Shown here piece by piece: positions 41,938 to 52,598 of a DNA stretch of 64,000 nt (the stretch's first letter is position 1; every line of letters starts with the position of its first letter). The notes below the pieces were generated by a model that saw nothing but the letters and a program-made list of their open reading frames with translations, had not been told where the DNA came from and did no database searches. The stretch lies in the NCBI RefSeq assembly GCF_027943255.1, contig NC_072892.1:28729792-28793791 (forward strand), given 5' to 3'. The position numbers and the translations under genes were made by a program. This stretch comes from Anastrepha obliqua. Its lineage: Eukaryota > Arthropoda > Insecta > Diptera > Tephritidae.

Positions 41938-44661
41938 GGCGCATACACCCTTTTTGGATGTTTGGCCGAGCTCCCCCTCCTATTTGTGGTGAGGTCTTGA
42001 TGTTGTTCCACAAATGGAGGGACCTACAGTTTCAAGTCAACTCCGAACGACAGATATTTTTTTATGAGGAGCTTTTTCGGCTTTCCATTCGGCTACGGCG
42101 GTCGAAATGAACATTTACGTAATAAAAAAGTATATACAGGGTGGCGCAAAATTAATCATCCAAATTTGTTTTTGAATAACTTTTACCAAATAAAAAAAAA
42201 ATATTTTGCGCTACGTAAATCTTTATTTTAATCTTTACGCGCTCCATTGCTTGTCTGTTTTTATACTGCAACTGTCTCGTTCACAAGTGTCAAATGTGAT
42301 TGACGTACGACGCCATTTGCAAAACTTATAAATCTTCCGATAGGGTGATTAATTTTGCCCCAACTTGTATGTATATGCAGTAGTTGTTCGACTGCGAGGT
42401 TTCCCATATCCTGCTGAGCGGTAACAGTTGTGAAAAAAACTTTGAAAGTTGCTATATCGACAATTTATATCTAATAGAAATGATGAGGTATTCACCAGTG
42501 AATCTAACGGTAAACAAAGATTTGTTTCTGTGTAGCTTCAAACTTAAGGCGTTCTTCAAATAAAAAAAATTTAAAATTTTTTGGTGGTTTCAGGATCACA
42601 TTTAATTTAGAAATTATTTAACCTTAAAATCGTCACAAAAACGCGCGCACAGTGGGGGATCTTAGGGATTTAGCCCGAATTAATTCATGAAATCTACAAA
42701 TGATAAGATTTCGAACTAAAAATTTCGATTGGAGTCATTTGGAAAACGGCGACTAATAATGGGACTAAATTTGAATTAAATCGGTGGACTATATTTTGCA
42801 TACAAAATCATAGATCGAATCTTCTTCGACGGCTAAGGCTTTTTCATACTTTATTTTTTTTTCTTTTAGCATATCTTTCCTAAACTTAAAGCAGGTTTTG
42901 AGAGCCGTGGTGATTTATGTATCTGTTTTTTGTGTTTTGCATTGACGAGGGGGAGTGACGCATAGTTTCCGGGCGTATTTCTATGTCTAGCGTCTATAAT
43001 TACTCGGACGCATCCACTTCGTCATTCCCCAAGGAATGGGATATGAGGGTTTAATACTTAAGCAACAACAAAAAAACTTTAACTAAACGGTTATATTTCA
43101 GTGGTCAGGAACTGCGCACACAAGCCGTAATTTCAACGATTAGATATAAAATTTATATTATTTATTTTCTAATTATTTAGGTTATACCTCGCACCCAACG
43201 TCTCCACTCGAATGAACATCGTCCTCTCAAAGAGGCTGAGCTGATTGCATTACTTATTCCGAAACTGGAGGAAGTGAAGCGCAAGCAAGACATAGAGGAT
43301 CGAGCTCGATTCGAGGTATGTATGAAATATGATTTCAGAGATTGCAAATCTATCACACTTTTATCCACTTTAGCGTTTTACGGATGATTCAATACCGACA
43401 AATGAAAGGCTTGCCAACGATCGCGCATTTGCAGAAGCGATCCGTGAAAAATTTGCATTGGAGGAGGATAACGACCAAGATATACTTGATCAGCATGTAT
43501 CAAGGGTTTGGAAAGACCAAACTCCTCATCGCTCACCTGGTACCATGTCACCATGCCCGCCCCTACCAACTCGAAGACGTACAATAACGCACGATTCAGG
43601 AATGCTTAGTGACGGAGCAATGAGTATAGGTGAGTATACAACTAACTACATAATTTCCTTTTACCGCACCGATTTAGTAAATGCATTTTTTTCTGTGATG
43701 TCAAAACATCTCTTAAAACGATTTTGCCAAGCAATATCTAACTCTTGTTTAAAGCAAATAACTTTTTTTAAATGAGAACATGAAAAAACAAAAAGATGCC
43801 AAATAAATAGCCCAACAATTTGTTGGGTTTTTAAACACTATCAGACAGGTTCTGTAATTCACTTCCGACTGAAAATCGTTGACCGATGGTTCCATAAGAA
43901 GAAGTCGACGCAAGTGGGGAAAGTCACTGATCGCCATTCACTTGGAAGTGGCCAGGACGAACACCCCTTCGAGAGCGAGCTAATGTGGGAAGGCGGCAGA
44001 TTTTTGGACCTTTGCACGTTGGTGTCGACGAATATGGCAGGCGATCAAACGATGAGCTGTATGAGCTTTACGACGACAAAGACATAGCACAGCGAATAAA
44101 AATGCAGCGACTTCGTTGGCTAGGTCATGTCGTTCGAATGGATAGAAACGCTCCGGCTCTGAAAGTATTCGATGCGGTACCAGCTGGGGGTAGTAGAGGA
44201 AGAGGAAAACCTCTTGTATCTAAGACTTTACTTGAACTACAACTTGAAGATATATTTTGTAAAATTTAAATTTATGATTTTCTGAAGTATTTGACTTGAG
44301 GCAAGCGTCCAACAAAAATCTCAACCGACGAGTACTCCATTTACCCTGGGATCGTTTTCTCATGCTAGACATATCCTAATGGGACCTTTCCCCTTGTGCA
44401 TCACTGACCCCTTCTAGGTTCTCTCGGAGAAGAAGTTAAGATGGGAGCATGAAAAATTAACTTTAAGGGAAATAGATGAGGTACCTCAAATGAGGTACCT
44501 TACCTTAAAAGTCATCATCATCATCAATAGCATTACAGTCTTGTGCAGACCATTACTTTCGCAACTACGGTTCTCCACTCCGATCGATCCTCTGCTACGT
44601 CTTTCCAGTTTGCGATCACCATTCTCGGCATGTCGGCTGTTTGGTCTCCCTCGCCGTCTCC

Positions 44662-44703
<42 letters not shown>

Positions 44704-47457
44704 GATACACTAGACAAGGCTAGCCCTTGGTCGGGAAAAATCCGAGTCATTCCGGTAACGTAGAACTGGCTGCCATTTGCCTATGGAACGCTATACTGGC
44801 AGCTTACCATTTGGGCATTCTGTAAATGTTTTATAATGTTTCCACTTTAGTATTGATTTAAGTTCGTGATTGTATCTTATCCGATAAGTTCCATCATCTC
44901 GGCGGAAGGGACCACATATTTTTCGCAGTATCTTTCTTTCAAACCTCAGTATTTCATTGATGTGTGTTGTTTTAAATACCCATACCTTGCTGCTATATTG
45001 TATTAGTATGGGTCGTACAAGGGCTTTATACATTGCCATCTACTTCGAAGTTCTTCTATCAAATATTTGCATGTAGTCACTTCTTTTGTGGTTGCCCAAA
45101 AAAATTATATGTGACATTCTTAAAACTTGCCCAAGCAGATTTCGCTAACGGACTCAACTTTTCTTCGAATGTCTCCTTTCTCATTAAACAATTATCTTGG
45201 GATAATTCTCTGTTCTGAGTGCGTTCTTTGCGCGCACGTTCAATACTCGACTTGCCATGCTCTTCAGTCTCACTGACTCACTTTTGAAGAAATAGAAAAA
45301 CATTTGTTCCCTTGGACAACTGGTTTTACAGATATCTCTATGTATCAGTTAAAACCACAAAATAAAGTTTACAAAATAGAGTTTGTTTTCATTCATTAAA
45401 AAAAAATTTGCAAAGATACATAATTTTAAAATAGAATGTCGCACATCATCCACTTTTGGAGAGATCTTGGCAGTTTAATGGGCGACAGCCCTTGGTCGGG
45501 AAAACACCGGGTTATTCCGATAACGTAGGACTGGCTGCCATGGGAATGTCACAGGCGCGCGCGGACGAAGTTGTTATCTTCTCGGACAGCCAAACAGCCC
45601 ACAAGCTCTTAAAAAACAATTGTTCCAGCAATCACTGTATAGCTCTGTTTCACGCGAAGCTCTCAGGGTTTGAATTCTCAAATTTTCATATGTCGTGGTC
45701 TCCGGACCATCCCGATATACCAATTAACGAAAAGGCAAGTCAAATTGCAAAAGAAGCAGTCATCGCTGTCATCGAAATTGAATACACTGCCGAAGAAGCT
45801 TTTGGAATGATCCGCAGTAGCATTTTCTCTGAATGGTACGGTGGGTTTCTGCCACATGCAAGTAATCGACCTGCACAAATTTTCTCAAAGTTACCAACAA
45901 AAACCTGCTTCAAAATTCGTAAGCTCGATGTTAAAGGTATAAAACTTATCAACAGAATATTGGTTGGCTATACTTACGATGGCAGTTATTTGCACATGAT
46001 TCGTGCCATCGGAGCTCTGTGAGTGCAGAGAGGTAAACTCGTATACACACCAGACTTCATCCAATAAGAAGTAAATAAAGGGTGGTTAAGTTTCAAGGAC
46101 CGGTGTTGATTTTGAATAAAATACAATTTTTTTTGTATTGTCATTTCTCTTTATTATGATAATATTGGTATGGCTCAATCACGTATGGAACAAAATATCG
46201 GCCAAATGGCTGCCGCGGCCTCGGCGGCACACCTTCATCCGATGGCCCAAATATTCGATGTCGCTGAGGCATAATTGAGGTTCTATGCCGTTAATGCGCC
46301 GAATTATCTCATCCTTTAGCTGGCTTATCGACGTACACCTTTTCTTTCAAATAACCCCAAAGAAAGAAGTCCAACGGTGTCGTTGACGTTTAGGTGTGGT
46401 TCACATTCTACAACAACTATAAAGACTTTCAAACAGTGTTACCACATGCAAATGAAAAGTGCACAGTGAATTGGTTTTCGTTTATTAAAGAAGCTAACAT
46501 TGAAATTTAGCATTGCCTTACTCACCAGTGATCGCACAGACAGTATTTTACTACGGACCGTCATCGCGCCATTTTTATTAAAATTAAAAAAAGAAAAAAT
46601 TATGCATCACAGCTGTATTTGTAAAAACAGATATGGCAATGGGACGGGTTTTATTGCATCGATTGATATTTCCATAATAAAATAAAAGTTAAGAACATAA
46701 TCATTTTGTATATTCCTTATCTAGGGGGTCATTCTATGAAGCACTCCAAGTCGATGCCTGACCACAGTTCCTCCTCTAGGAAGCTAACAAATAAATGGCC
46801 TTCCATCAATACAGATAGCGGAATCAGTCTGTTCTCAGCCGATACTCTTATGAAGTACAAAGACGCCAGGTAAACGTATTTTTATCAAAAAACCAAATTA
46901 TATGTTTAATAATGTTTGGTGTGCATTTCCAAATACAGCTCACGATCTGGTACAAGTACGGCCTCGAAATCAGAAGAGGCAAAAAGAAGACTGGAAGATG
47001 AGACCAGAAGGTCTCGTCGCTACACTCAACAATATACTACGCAGATATCACAACAACCACCATCATTCAGTAGCAGTAGTAGTGGAAGTAGTAGTTTACA
47101 TCACCAACCACAACCACCACCGCTACCCGCAAAGCCACTGGAGACTACAACTGTCGTATTCTCTTTCTGTGATGAAGAATATCCTTACAGATCTAAGATT
47201 CCCGGTTTGCAACCCACCCTCAAGCAGTTCAAGGACTATTTACCCAAAAAGGGCAATTTCAGGTGTGTGACTCAACTCGTTTATTCCATTTATGTCCATA
47301 TTTCCAACATTGCAACTTTGTCTATTTAAGGTTCTTCTTCAAAACACATTGCGAAGATCCAGAAAGTCCAGTGATACAGGAAGAGATTGTAAATGACAGT
47401 GATATTTTGCCGCTTTTTGAAGGCAAAGTGATGGGCCTGGTGAAGCCATCCGATTAG
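37978..47457 (+). CDS. Axn: Axin, Wnt/Wingless destruction-complex scaffold (10 coding exons)
   Basis: Axin scaffolds GSK3, APC, CK1 and beta-catenin/Armadillo in the cytoplasm so that Armadillo is phosphorylated and destroyed. Exons I place: 37978-38070, 38196-38428, 38487-39149, 39877-40014, 41374-41470, 43181-43315, 43374-43629, 46725-46869, 46939-47262, 47331-47457. All introns are GT-AG and phases match exactly, giving 736 residues, close to the fly family size. The RGS domain (APC binding) is about residues 48-174 ([14 protein letters not shown] to [14 protein letters not shown]). A Gly/Ser/Ala-rich stretch follows at 181-275. The GSK3-binding helix is near 424-446 ([16 protein letters not shown]) and the Armadillo-binding helix near 489-499 ([11 protein letters not shown]). 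The DIX polymerisation domain is about 656-736. The start gives [14 protein letters not shown]. The large introns (39150-39876, 40015-41373, 41471-43180, 43630-46724) hold repeats and transposon pieces. Only splice-site use remains to be confirmed. Confidence 0.97.
40257..40552 (+). repeat. Dispersed repeat in Axin intron, copy 1
   Basis: Pairs with 41682-41893. Shared blocks in the same order are AGAGGCGTG...GACCGT.ATTCGGCTC, ACAAAAAAACTGAGATTGT, TTGGTGATAT...ACGAAAAAAATCA and CTGAACAACGACTGATTG. Both copies are non-coding and of unknown family. Confidence 0.7.
41682..41893 (+). repeat. Dispersed repeat in Axin intron, copy 2
   Basis: Second copy of the repeat at 40257-40552, in the next intron downstream and in the same orientation. 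It is shorter because the sequence between the ACGAAAAAAATCA and GAACAACGACTG blocks is reduced. The (TA)n tract at 41894-41934 follows directly. Confidence 0.7.
41894..41934. repeat. (TA)n microsatellite
   Basis: An uninterrupted TA repeat of about 20 units. It adjoins the 3' end of the SINE at 41934-42104 (minus strand), whose family has a TA-rich tail, so the tract is probably that SINE's expanded tail. Confidence 0.9.
41934..42104 (-). mobile_element. SINE copy, internally deleted, in Axin intron 5
   Basis: On the minus strand the head (GACCGCCGTAGCCGAATGG) is joined almost directly to the 3' body (AAAGCTCCTCATAAAAA, ACTGTAGGTCCCTCCATTTG, AAAGGGTGTATGCGCCAA). The B box and middle body are missing. 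Confidence 0.85.
42137..42367 (+). mobile_element. maT-related MITE, copy 2
   Basis: A 231-bp element between TA dinucleotides, starting CAGGGTGGCGCAAAATTAAT and ending ATTAATTTTGCCCCAACTTG, an inverted-repeat pair. It has the TTTGTTTTTGAATAAC block found at the left of the maT element 21259-22650 and the GTTCACAAGTGTCAAATGTG block also shared with it. It is a deletion derivative with no coding capacity, in Axin intron 5. Confidence 0.88.
42368..43180. other. Axin intron sequence, no further feature seen
   Basis: AT-rich intronic DNA. No coding frame or repeat end was recognised before the splice acceptor at 43179-43180. Confidence 0.5.
43985..44270 (+). pseudogene. LINE RT C-terminal fragment, family A, in Axin intron 7
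   Basis: The frame reads [58 protein letters not shown] and [10 protein letters not shown], the family A LINE C-terminus also seen at 18795-19296. It is truncated at both sides, in sense orientation with Axin. Confidence 0.85.
44508..44663 (-). pseudogene. LINE 3'-end fragment, in Axin intron 7
   Basis: A (TCA)n tract at 44514-44527 followed by plus-strand text TCTTGTGCAGACCATTACTT, CCAGTTTGCGATCACCATTC and GTTTGGTCTCCCTCGCCGTC. This resembles the minus-strand end of LINE family B at 17482. It is cut at 44663 by the T tract of another insertion. Confidence 0.5.
44664..45060 (-). pseudogene. LINE 3' end with poly(A) tail (family C), in Axin intron 7
   Basis: A run of about 37 T at 44664-44700 is the poly(A) tail of a minus-strand insertion. 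The frame above it reads [54 protein letters not shown] and ends PNGKLPV at 44791. The segment 44705-44790 (GCCCTTGGTCGGGAAAA to GAACTGGCTGCCA) recurs at 45487-45540 and, inverted, at 57300-57350. The unbroken T run suggests a fairly recent insertion. Confidence 0.8.
45456..46025 (+). pseudogene. LINE RNase H/C-terminal fragment, in Axin intron 7
   Basis: A 188-codon open frame with [18 protein letters not shown] (the RNase H SDSQAA motif) and [20 protein letters not shown] (the VPGHxxIxGNExAD motif, altered). After it comes the post-RNase H region [20 protein letters not shown]. The 5' part (45475-45545) carries the module described at 44664-45060. It ends at a stop near 46022. Confidence 0.8.
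46135..46395 (-). pseudogene. rosa-like transposase C-terminal fragment, in Axin intron 7
   Basis: The minus strand reads [20 protein letters not shown], then after a shift [20 protein letters not shown] and [13 protein letters not shown], the same C-terminal module as at 4597 and 31628. It is antisense to Axin and contains no catalytic Asp pair. Confidence 0.75.
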
Positions 47458-49640
47458 GTCTAGGCTAATAACTTAGCGAAAAACAAGGACAAGCATAACG
47501 AGATGAAATAATAACTGCATCGAAAAGAAAAAGTAGCAGTAATGAATTAGTTTATACATAGGTTGGCGAAGCAAAATGTTAAATTTAAAAATGTATTTAG
47601 TGTAAGTGACAATTGAAGAATTATACGAAAAACAAGTTTTGTAAAAATATTTTCAAATTTTTATAAAAGCATAAAATATGTACATAGATATTTTAATTTA
47701 TGTATTTTTTAAAACAACAATTGGTATTATTTTGTTATATCCAATTTTTCTAATCAATCAACGTATTTGTTAAGTTGCAAATTACTATCGGAGTGCGCAA
47801 CGTAATGTTTATAAAACATCACGAACACAAAATCAAACAATTGTTAATGGAAATGTGCTTTTATGGACTGCCTGCAATATATTTTGCTTAAATATAAGGC
47901 GCTGCTTTTATTGCAGCAACAATATCGTTCACGATCACCGAAAATCAAAAGTATCTTTATAGGCGTTTATTTATAGTGAATTTTCTTCATTATTTTTATA
48001 TGTATAACCTAAACGTAATAAGTAACGTATTATTTAATGATTGTATTCTAAGTTTTCGCTAAGTAATATACGTATTCATACATATATGATGTATTTGCAC
48101 GCACTTTTTTACACGAAACATTGCATCGATTGAGTTTTGCATAGAAGGGACGCGAACCTACACTTGCACACACACACACTCACTTCCAAGAATTGGCGAT
48201 TTCTACATTTTGTGACGCTAATGCATACAACACCAACAGGTTAGCTTAATGTGAACTCAATTAAATTATTAAGTATGAATCGTTTAAAATAAGCTACGTT
48301 CTCATTCTTCAATTAGTTCACGATTGCTAGGATATTCAACTGACTTATAATCGAAAATCAAAGAATAACGATATTTTTTTAAGTAATGGCCAAAAGAAAT
48401 GTCGAGTGTCATCGAAAATTTTGTTTAAAAATGTATAAACAAAGCTAATTGAAATATATTTAAGGGTTAAATTAAGAAAAATTTATTTTGGCAGCAAACT
48501 TTCGAAAATACAAAACATAACATGGAAGTGATCGATGAACAGCTGAACCACAACCAGTGTTCATTTCCATACGCCAACTGTTGTTTTAATTTCACTCGCT
48601 TCTTCGCTTTACTGCAGTTTTTCAGAATTTCATTTAGTGGGTAATTGCATGCAAGCGAAAAAGTTGTGGATGCGGATAGTTCACTTACCCGATTTCAAAG
48701 CATAAGAAAATTTACTTTCATATTCACGCATGCAGGCAAATATTTGCCATCTATTTTTTTGTTTTTTTGTTTTTGCTTTGCCAACAATTTTGTCGCCCCT
48801 CGGCAGGGAATAGGTCTGTTCGTGAAAGAAATAATTTTAGTAGTTGTTACAAATTATCAAGTTTTGGTGTCCATGTATCCGAAACACTTGCAAAGTAGGG
48901 GAAAGTGAGTGGGCAAAATAACATTTCATTTTGAGGGGAAGTTGCAGGTTTATATTGGATACATTTTTACTTGTAAGAATTTGCAAGTGAGAAAAACAGC
49001 TGAGCGCAAACTAAAAATAACACAAATTAACATTTGTGAATTGAGTCAAAATTCTAAATTTAGCGCTCCATTGGACACCTTTTTTAAAACATTCAGTTGG
49101 TCTGGCCTTTTTTGATCCTGTTCGAGAATCCTTTTTAAAAGGTTATATCCATAAATTGGTAGAAAATTAAATTTTGGAAGCTACCTGGTAGCTCAAGTCG
49201 TTGGCGTAAATAGAAATATGTTAAATTCACGTCCAAAGTCGAAAAAGTTTGGTGATTAAATTGGGAAATGATTAGTAAATATATTTTAGATAAATTTCTA
49301 ATTTATATTTTTTTATTATATTAAATAGAAATCAGCCAATGATATAGGAGAATGTACTTTTAAGCCACAGCCTCCAATTACCGTTCCGGCAGTTTCCGAA
49401 ATATAAATCGAAAGCATTGAAGGTGTCTTTTGTGTTATATGCTGGTACTTCTTGATGATTAACTAATTTGGGAATAAATATACTATGACTTGCCATAAAT
49501 TCTGTAACAAACTTTACAATACATACGGCGAGAAGAAATTCGCAGAAAATGTTCCGTTTTTTTTTTTTACTTTTGCTCGTATGCTTTGTCTACTCATAAA
49601 TTATCAGTTTCGAGGCAAATTTCACTCGTTCACATTGGAG
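47458..49640. other. Axin 3' untranslated region and intergenic DNA
   Basis: The first part must hold the Axin 3' UTR, but no canonical AATAAA placed well enough to fix its end was found. A short SINE body piece (GTCGCCCCTCGGCAGGGAAT) lies at 48793-48812. No other gene is supported. The open frames 48645-49115 have no similarity I recognise. Confidence 0.45.
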
Positions 49641-50560
49641 TGGGGAGCTAAGAAAATCGCATTGCAGTGATTGCATTACAGAAGTGCGATAGAACTGCAA
49701 GTGAGATTTACGAATTGCTGAAAAAACTTAATATTTCGAGAACGTTTGTTTACCGCACGATCAATTATCAATCGCTCTTCCGAAACGTCTGAAGTGGCAA
49801 ACAGGAAAGGAAGTGGCCGTCCTCGCATGGTTCGAACCAGTGCAGCCATAAAAGCCGACGAGAAAGAATTCGCAGAAATCTCCCTAGAAAGCAGAAAATC
49901 ATGTCCACAGAAATTAATATATCCAACAGATCCATGTCAAGACTAATTATTGATGATCTTCACATGAAAACCTTCCGTCGCTAAACTGGTCATCTTTTGA
50001 CAACGCGCTTGAAGAAAATTAGACTCGACAGATGCAAGCAGCTTCTTTGGTGACACGCGGGCAACGGCCATGAAAATATTCTTTTCACAGAGGAGTAAAT
50101 TTCCACTGTTAAAGAAGTTTTTAATAAGCAAAATGACAAAATCTATGCTAAAACTTCTTAAGACACAAAAACTGTTGTTCCAAGGGTTCAAAGTGGCCAC
50201 CATCCGGCCTTTGTAATGGTTTTGGTGGGAAGTGTCTTGTAAGGGCGGAACATCTCTTCATTTCTGCGAAAAAGGGGTTAAGACCGAGGCAAAGGTGTAC
50301 CAAGTGGATGTCATAAAAGGCGTGATGAAGCAGTTGAGCAGTACTCTCTTCAATGAAGAGCCTTGGATCCTCCAGCAACATTCCGATCCAAGCCATAAGC
50401 AAAAACCATTCAGCAGTGGCTAAAAAAAAATATTCTTGGGTTCATAGTCGCATAAGATCGGCCTTCTAGAATTTGTGATCTTCGGTTCGTGAAGCGACGT
50501 CAATATCTATAGCTGAATGGCCCAATCCTTTGAACGCTTGTGCAAAAAAAGTGGTGACCA
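49640..50560 (+). pseudogene. maT-like (DD37D) transposase remnant
   Basis: Shifting plus-strand frames follow the maT transposase: IALQKCDRTASEIYELLKKL and NISRTFVYRTIN (helix-turn-helix, 49665-49770), NRKGSGRPRMVRTSAAIKAD, LTTRLKKIRLDRCKQLL near 49995, HENILFTEE (first Asp altered, 50072), VVGSVLxGRNISSFLRKRG and LDPPATFRSKP. The second Asp motif is decayed at 50375-50400, and a PNPLNAC-type tail follows. Stops and frameshifts are everywhere, and no termini are seen. Confidence 0.75.
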
Positions 50561-50649
50561 TTTCGAATGAAAATATATATTTTTTTTTTTCATATTTAAA
50601 TAAATAAAACTAGCTTCTTTGAAAAAACTATTATAATTTCATATCTATC

Positions 50650-50848
50650 GTATAACAATCTTAACTTGTAACAGAACTTATGGCAGAACTAAGTACATCC
50701 ACGAATGCATAGACGGAAGCAAGGAAAGTATGAAAAAAGCTGCGATTGCCACAGCAGTACAATTGCTAATGGAATGCTTTTCATCTGACTGCGATGATGA
50801 AATGAAACAAATTATCGTGGACAAAATAATATCATCTGATGCCTAAAC
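50650..50848 (+). other. Possible terminal coding exon of an unidentified gene
   Basis: After an acceptor-like TTGTAACAG the plus strand is open for about 58 codons, reading TYGRTKYIHECIDGSKESMK, KAAIATAVQLLMECFSSDCD and DEMKQIIVDKIISSDA, then TAA at 50846-50848. Composition is protein-like (amphipathic helix, few homopolymers) and stands out from the AT-rich surroundings. I do not recognise the family. It could be the last exon of a host gene whose other exons I could not find, or a fragment of a mobile element. Confidence 0.3.
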
Positions 50849-50849
50849 T

Positions 50850-52060
50850 CGTTAAATTTGCATTTTGTTTGCTTTAGTTAATTTTATTTTTTTCTTTTTT
50901 TTTTATTACGAGGCGGCTCAACTGAAAAAATGCTTTTGTGATTTTTTCCGCCAACAATTCAATCAGCTGAACATAAAACTTGCGAATTGTTACTGGTTTT
51001 GCGTTCATGTAAATTTTTTCATATTTTTCTATTTGCGAGAGAATTCTCGGAAATTAAGTTATTGCTTTTAGAGCAAAATTATGTTCGAATGAAACGAAGT
51101 CAATATTTTCAAACAAACGTTCGGCGCAAAAAAACATCTGCAATATTGCGGCAGCTAATCAGCTGAGTTTCAGCAACAGGTCATCCAAGGCATATCTGCA
51201 CAAGGCGGTGTGATGAGAACAGCTCATTTCTTCTTGTTTCATTCGCCTTTAATTTAGGATGTCAGAGAAACGGAATGACATTATGATTGTATCGCCGACT
51301 CCATGCCTCCTGGCCGCAGAGCAAATTCTCCCATTGTGTACTCACCTGCTTCCAATACCACTTCGACCTTTGTCACAAGATCATGTAGAGCTGAATTACA
51401 GGATTTTCCGTTTTGGTATGCATTTTGGTAAATACTAAGAAGCTGTCCATCAAATTCTATAATATAATGAACTTATCGACCCTACGCTGCGAACTTTTCA
51501 GCATGAAAGATGCCACACTGATGGGTCTTCTAGCTTCGTTGCGCATAGCCGCTTTCACCGCTTTCGAAATGAAGACATGACTTGCCTCCAAAAAGTAGGA
51601 GTGTGGCCAAATGTCAGACAAGCCATTACAAACTCTTATAAGAGTCCCCATAAGCTTGACTTCCCTACTAATAAACATCTTATTCTCTCCATCCGAGCCT
51701 GGTAAATTAAAATCGTTAAAAAAAAGTTTTAAGAAAACTTGACTGACTCCTCAGTTATTACACGTACCGCCATGTACATTTTAGTCCCGTCGCGCAGTCC
51801 AAGTGATTATTTTTAAGTTTTCAACGACAGCTACTACAACAATTTGAGTATTAACTTAATCGGATACAATACAACAATACGTTTTTGCATAGATATGGGC
51901 AGTGCTAATTTGGCAATATTGAGGGAACATTATCTACTTCCGACAATCGATTCATTTATGACCAAACTTCAACGAGCGCAACTAAACCTAAAGGATACGT
52001 ACCACCAGACGTAGAAAGTCTCAAGATAACTTCTTTCATCTCGAAGACCACCATTCGGAC
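50850..52060. other. Intergenic, no gene seen
   Basis: Open frames 50865-51071 and 51457-51678 have no recognisable similarity. Confidence 0.4.
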
Positions 52061-52176
52061 TATTGGAATAGGTTGGTGCGTGCCTACCATTCCGAATTCG
52101 GAGAACATAGATTCAAATCTCCATGAAACACCAAAATGAAGAAAAAGTTGTTTCTAATAGCGGTCGCCCCTCAAGT
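52061..52176 (+). mobile_element. SINE fragment, 5' half
   Basis: GGTTGGTGCGTGCCTACCAT, GAATTCGGAGAACATAGATTC, CCATGAAACACCAAAATGAA and TAATAGCGGTCGCCCCTCA follow the SINE order from the head to the middle body. The B box is weakened (AGATTCAAATCTCC). It breaks off after CCCCTCA. Confidence 0.8.
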
Positions 52177-52598
52177 TCCGTAATTTCCTATTGGTCTTAA
52201 TGGAGTGATGGTAATATTTTTATTATTCTAATTTTTAACTAATCGTTAACCTTGAACATATGTATATGTCGTTGGGTATTTAAATTAATACATATCACAT
52301 TTTCTCAATATATTTGTAGCATTTGGCTATGAAATAATGCAGTCGGCCAATATGTATGACCGATTTATCATAAAAACGATACATCAAAACTTATATAACC
52401 TACATCCGTTTCTACGTAGATTAAAAAAGAATCTGGAAATTAAATTACAACTTAAACTCACTAAGTAACATATCCCAGAGCAGTAATCTATTGCTTTTGA
52501 AGATCGCAGCTTCGGACACCTTTGCCAACCAAAACCTGAAAAAATCAAACGAATACATTTGTTTTTAGAAAATGTTAATATATTTTCAATACGCACTT

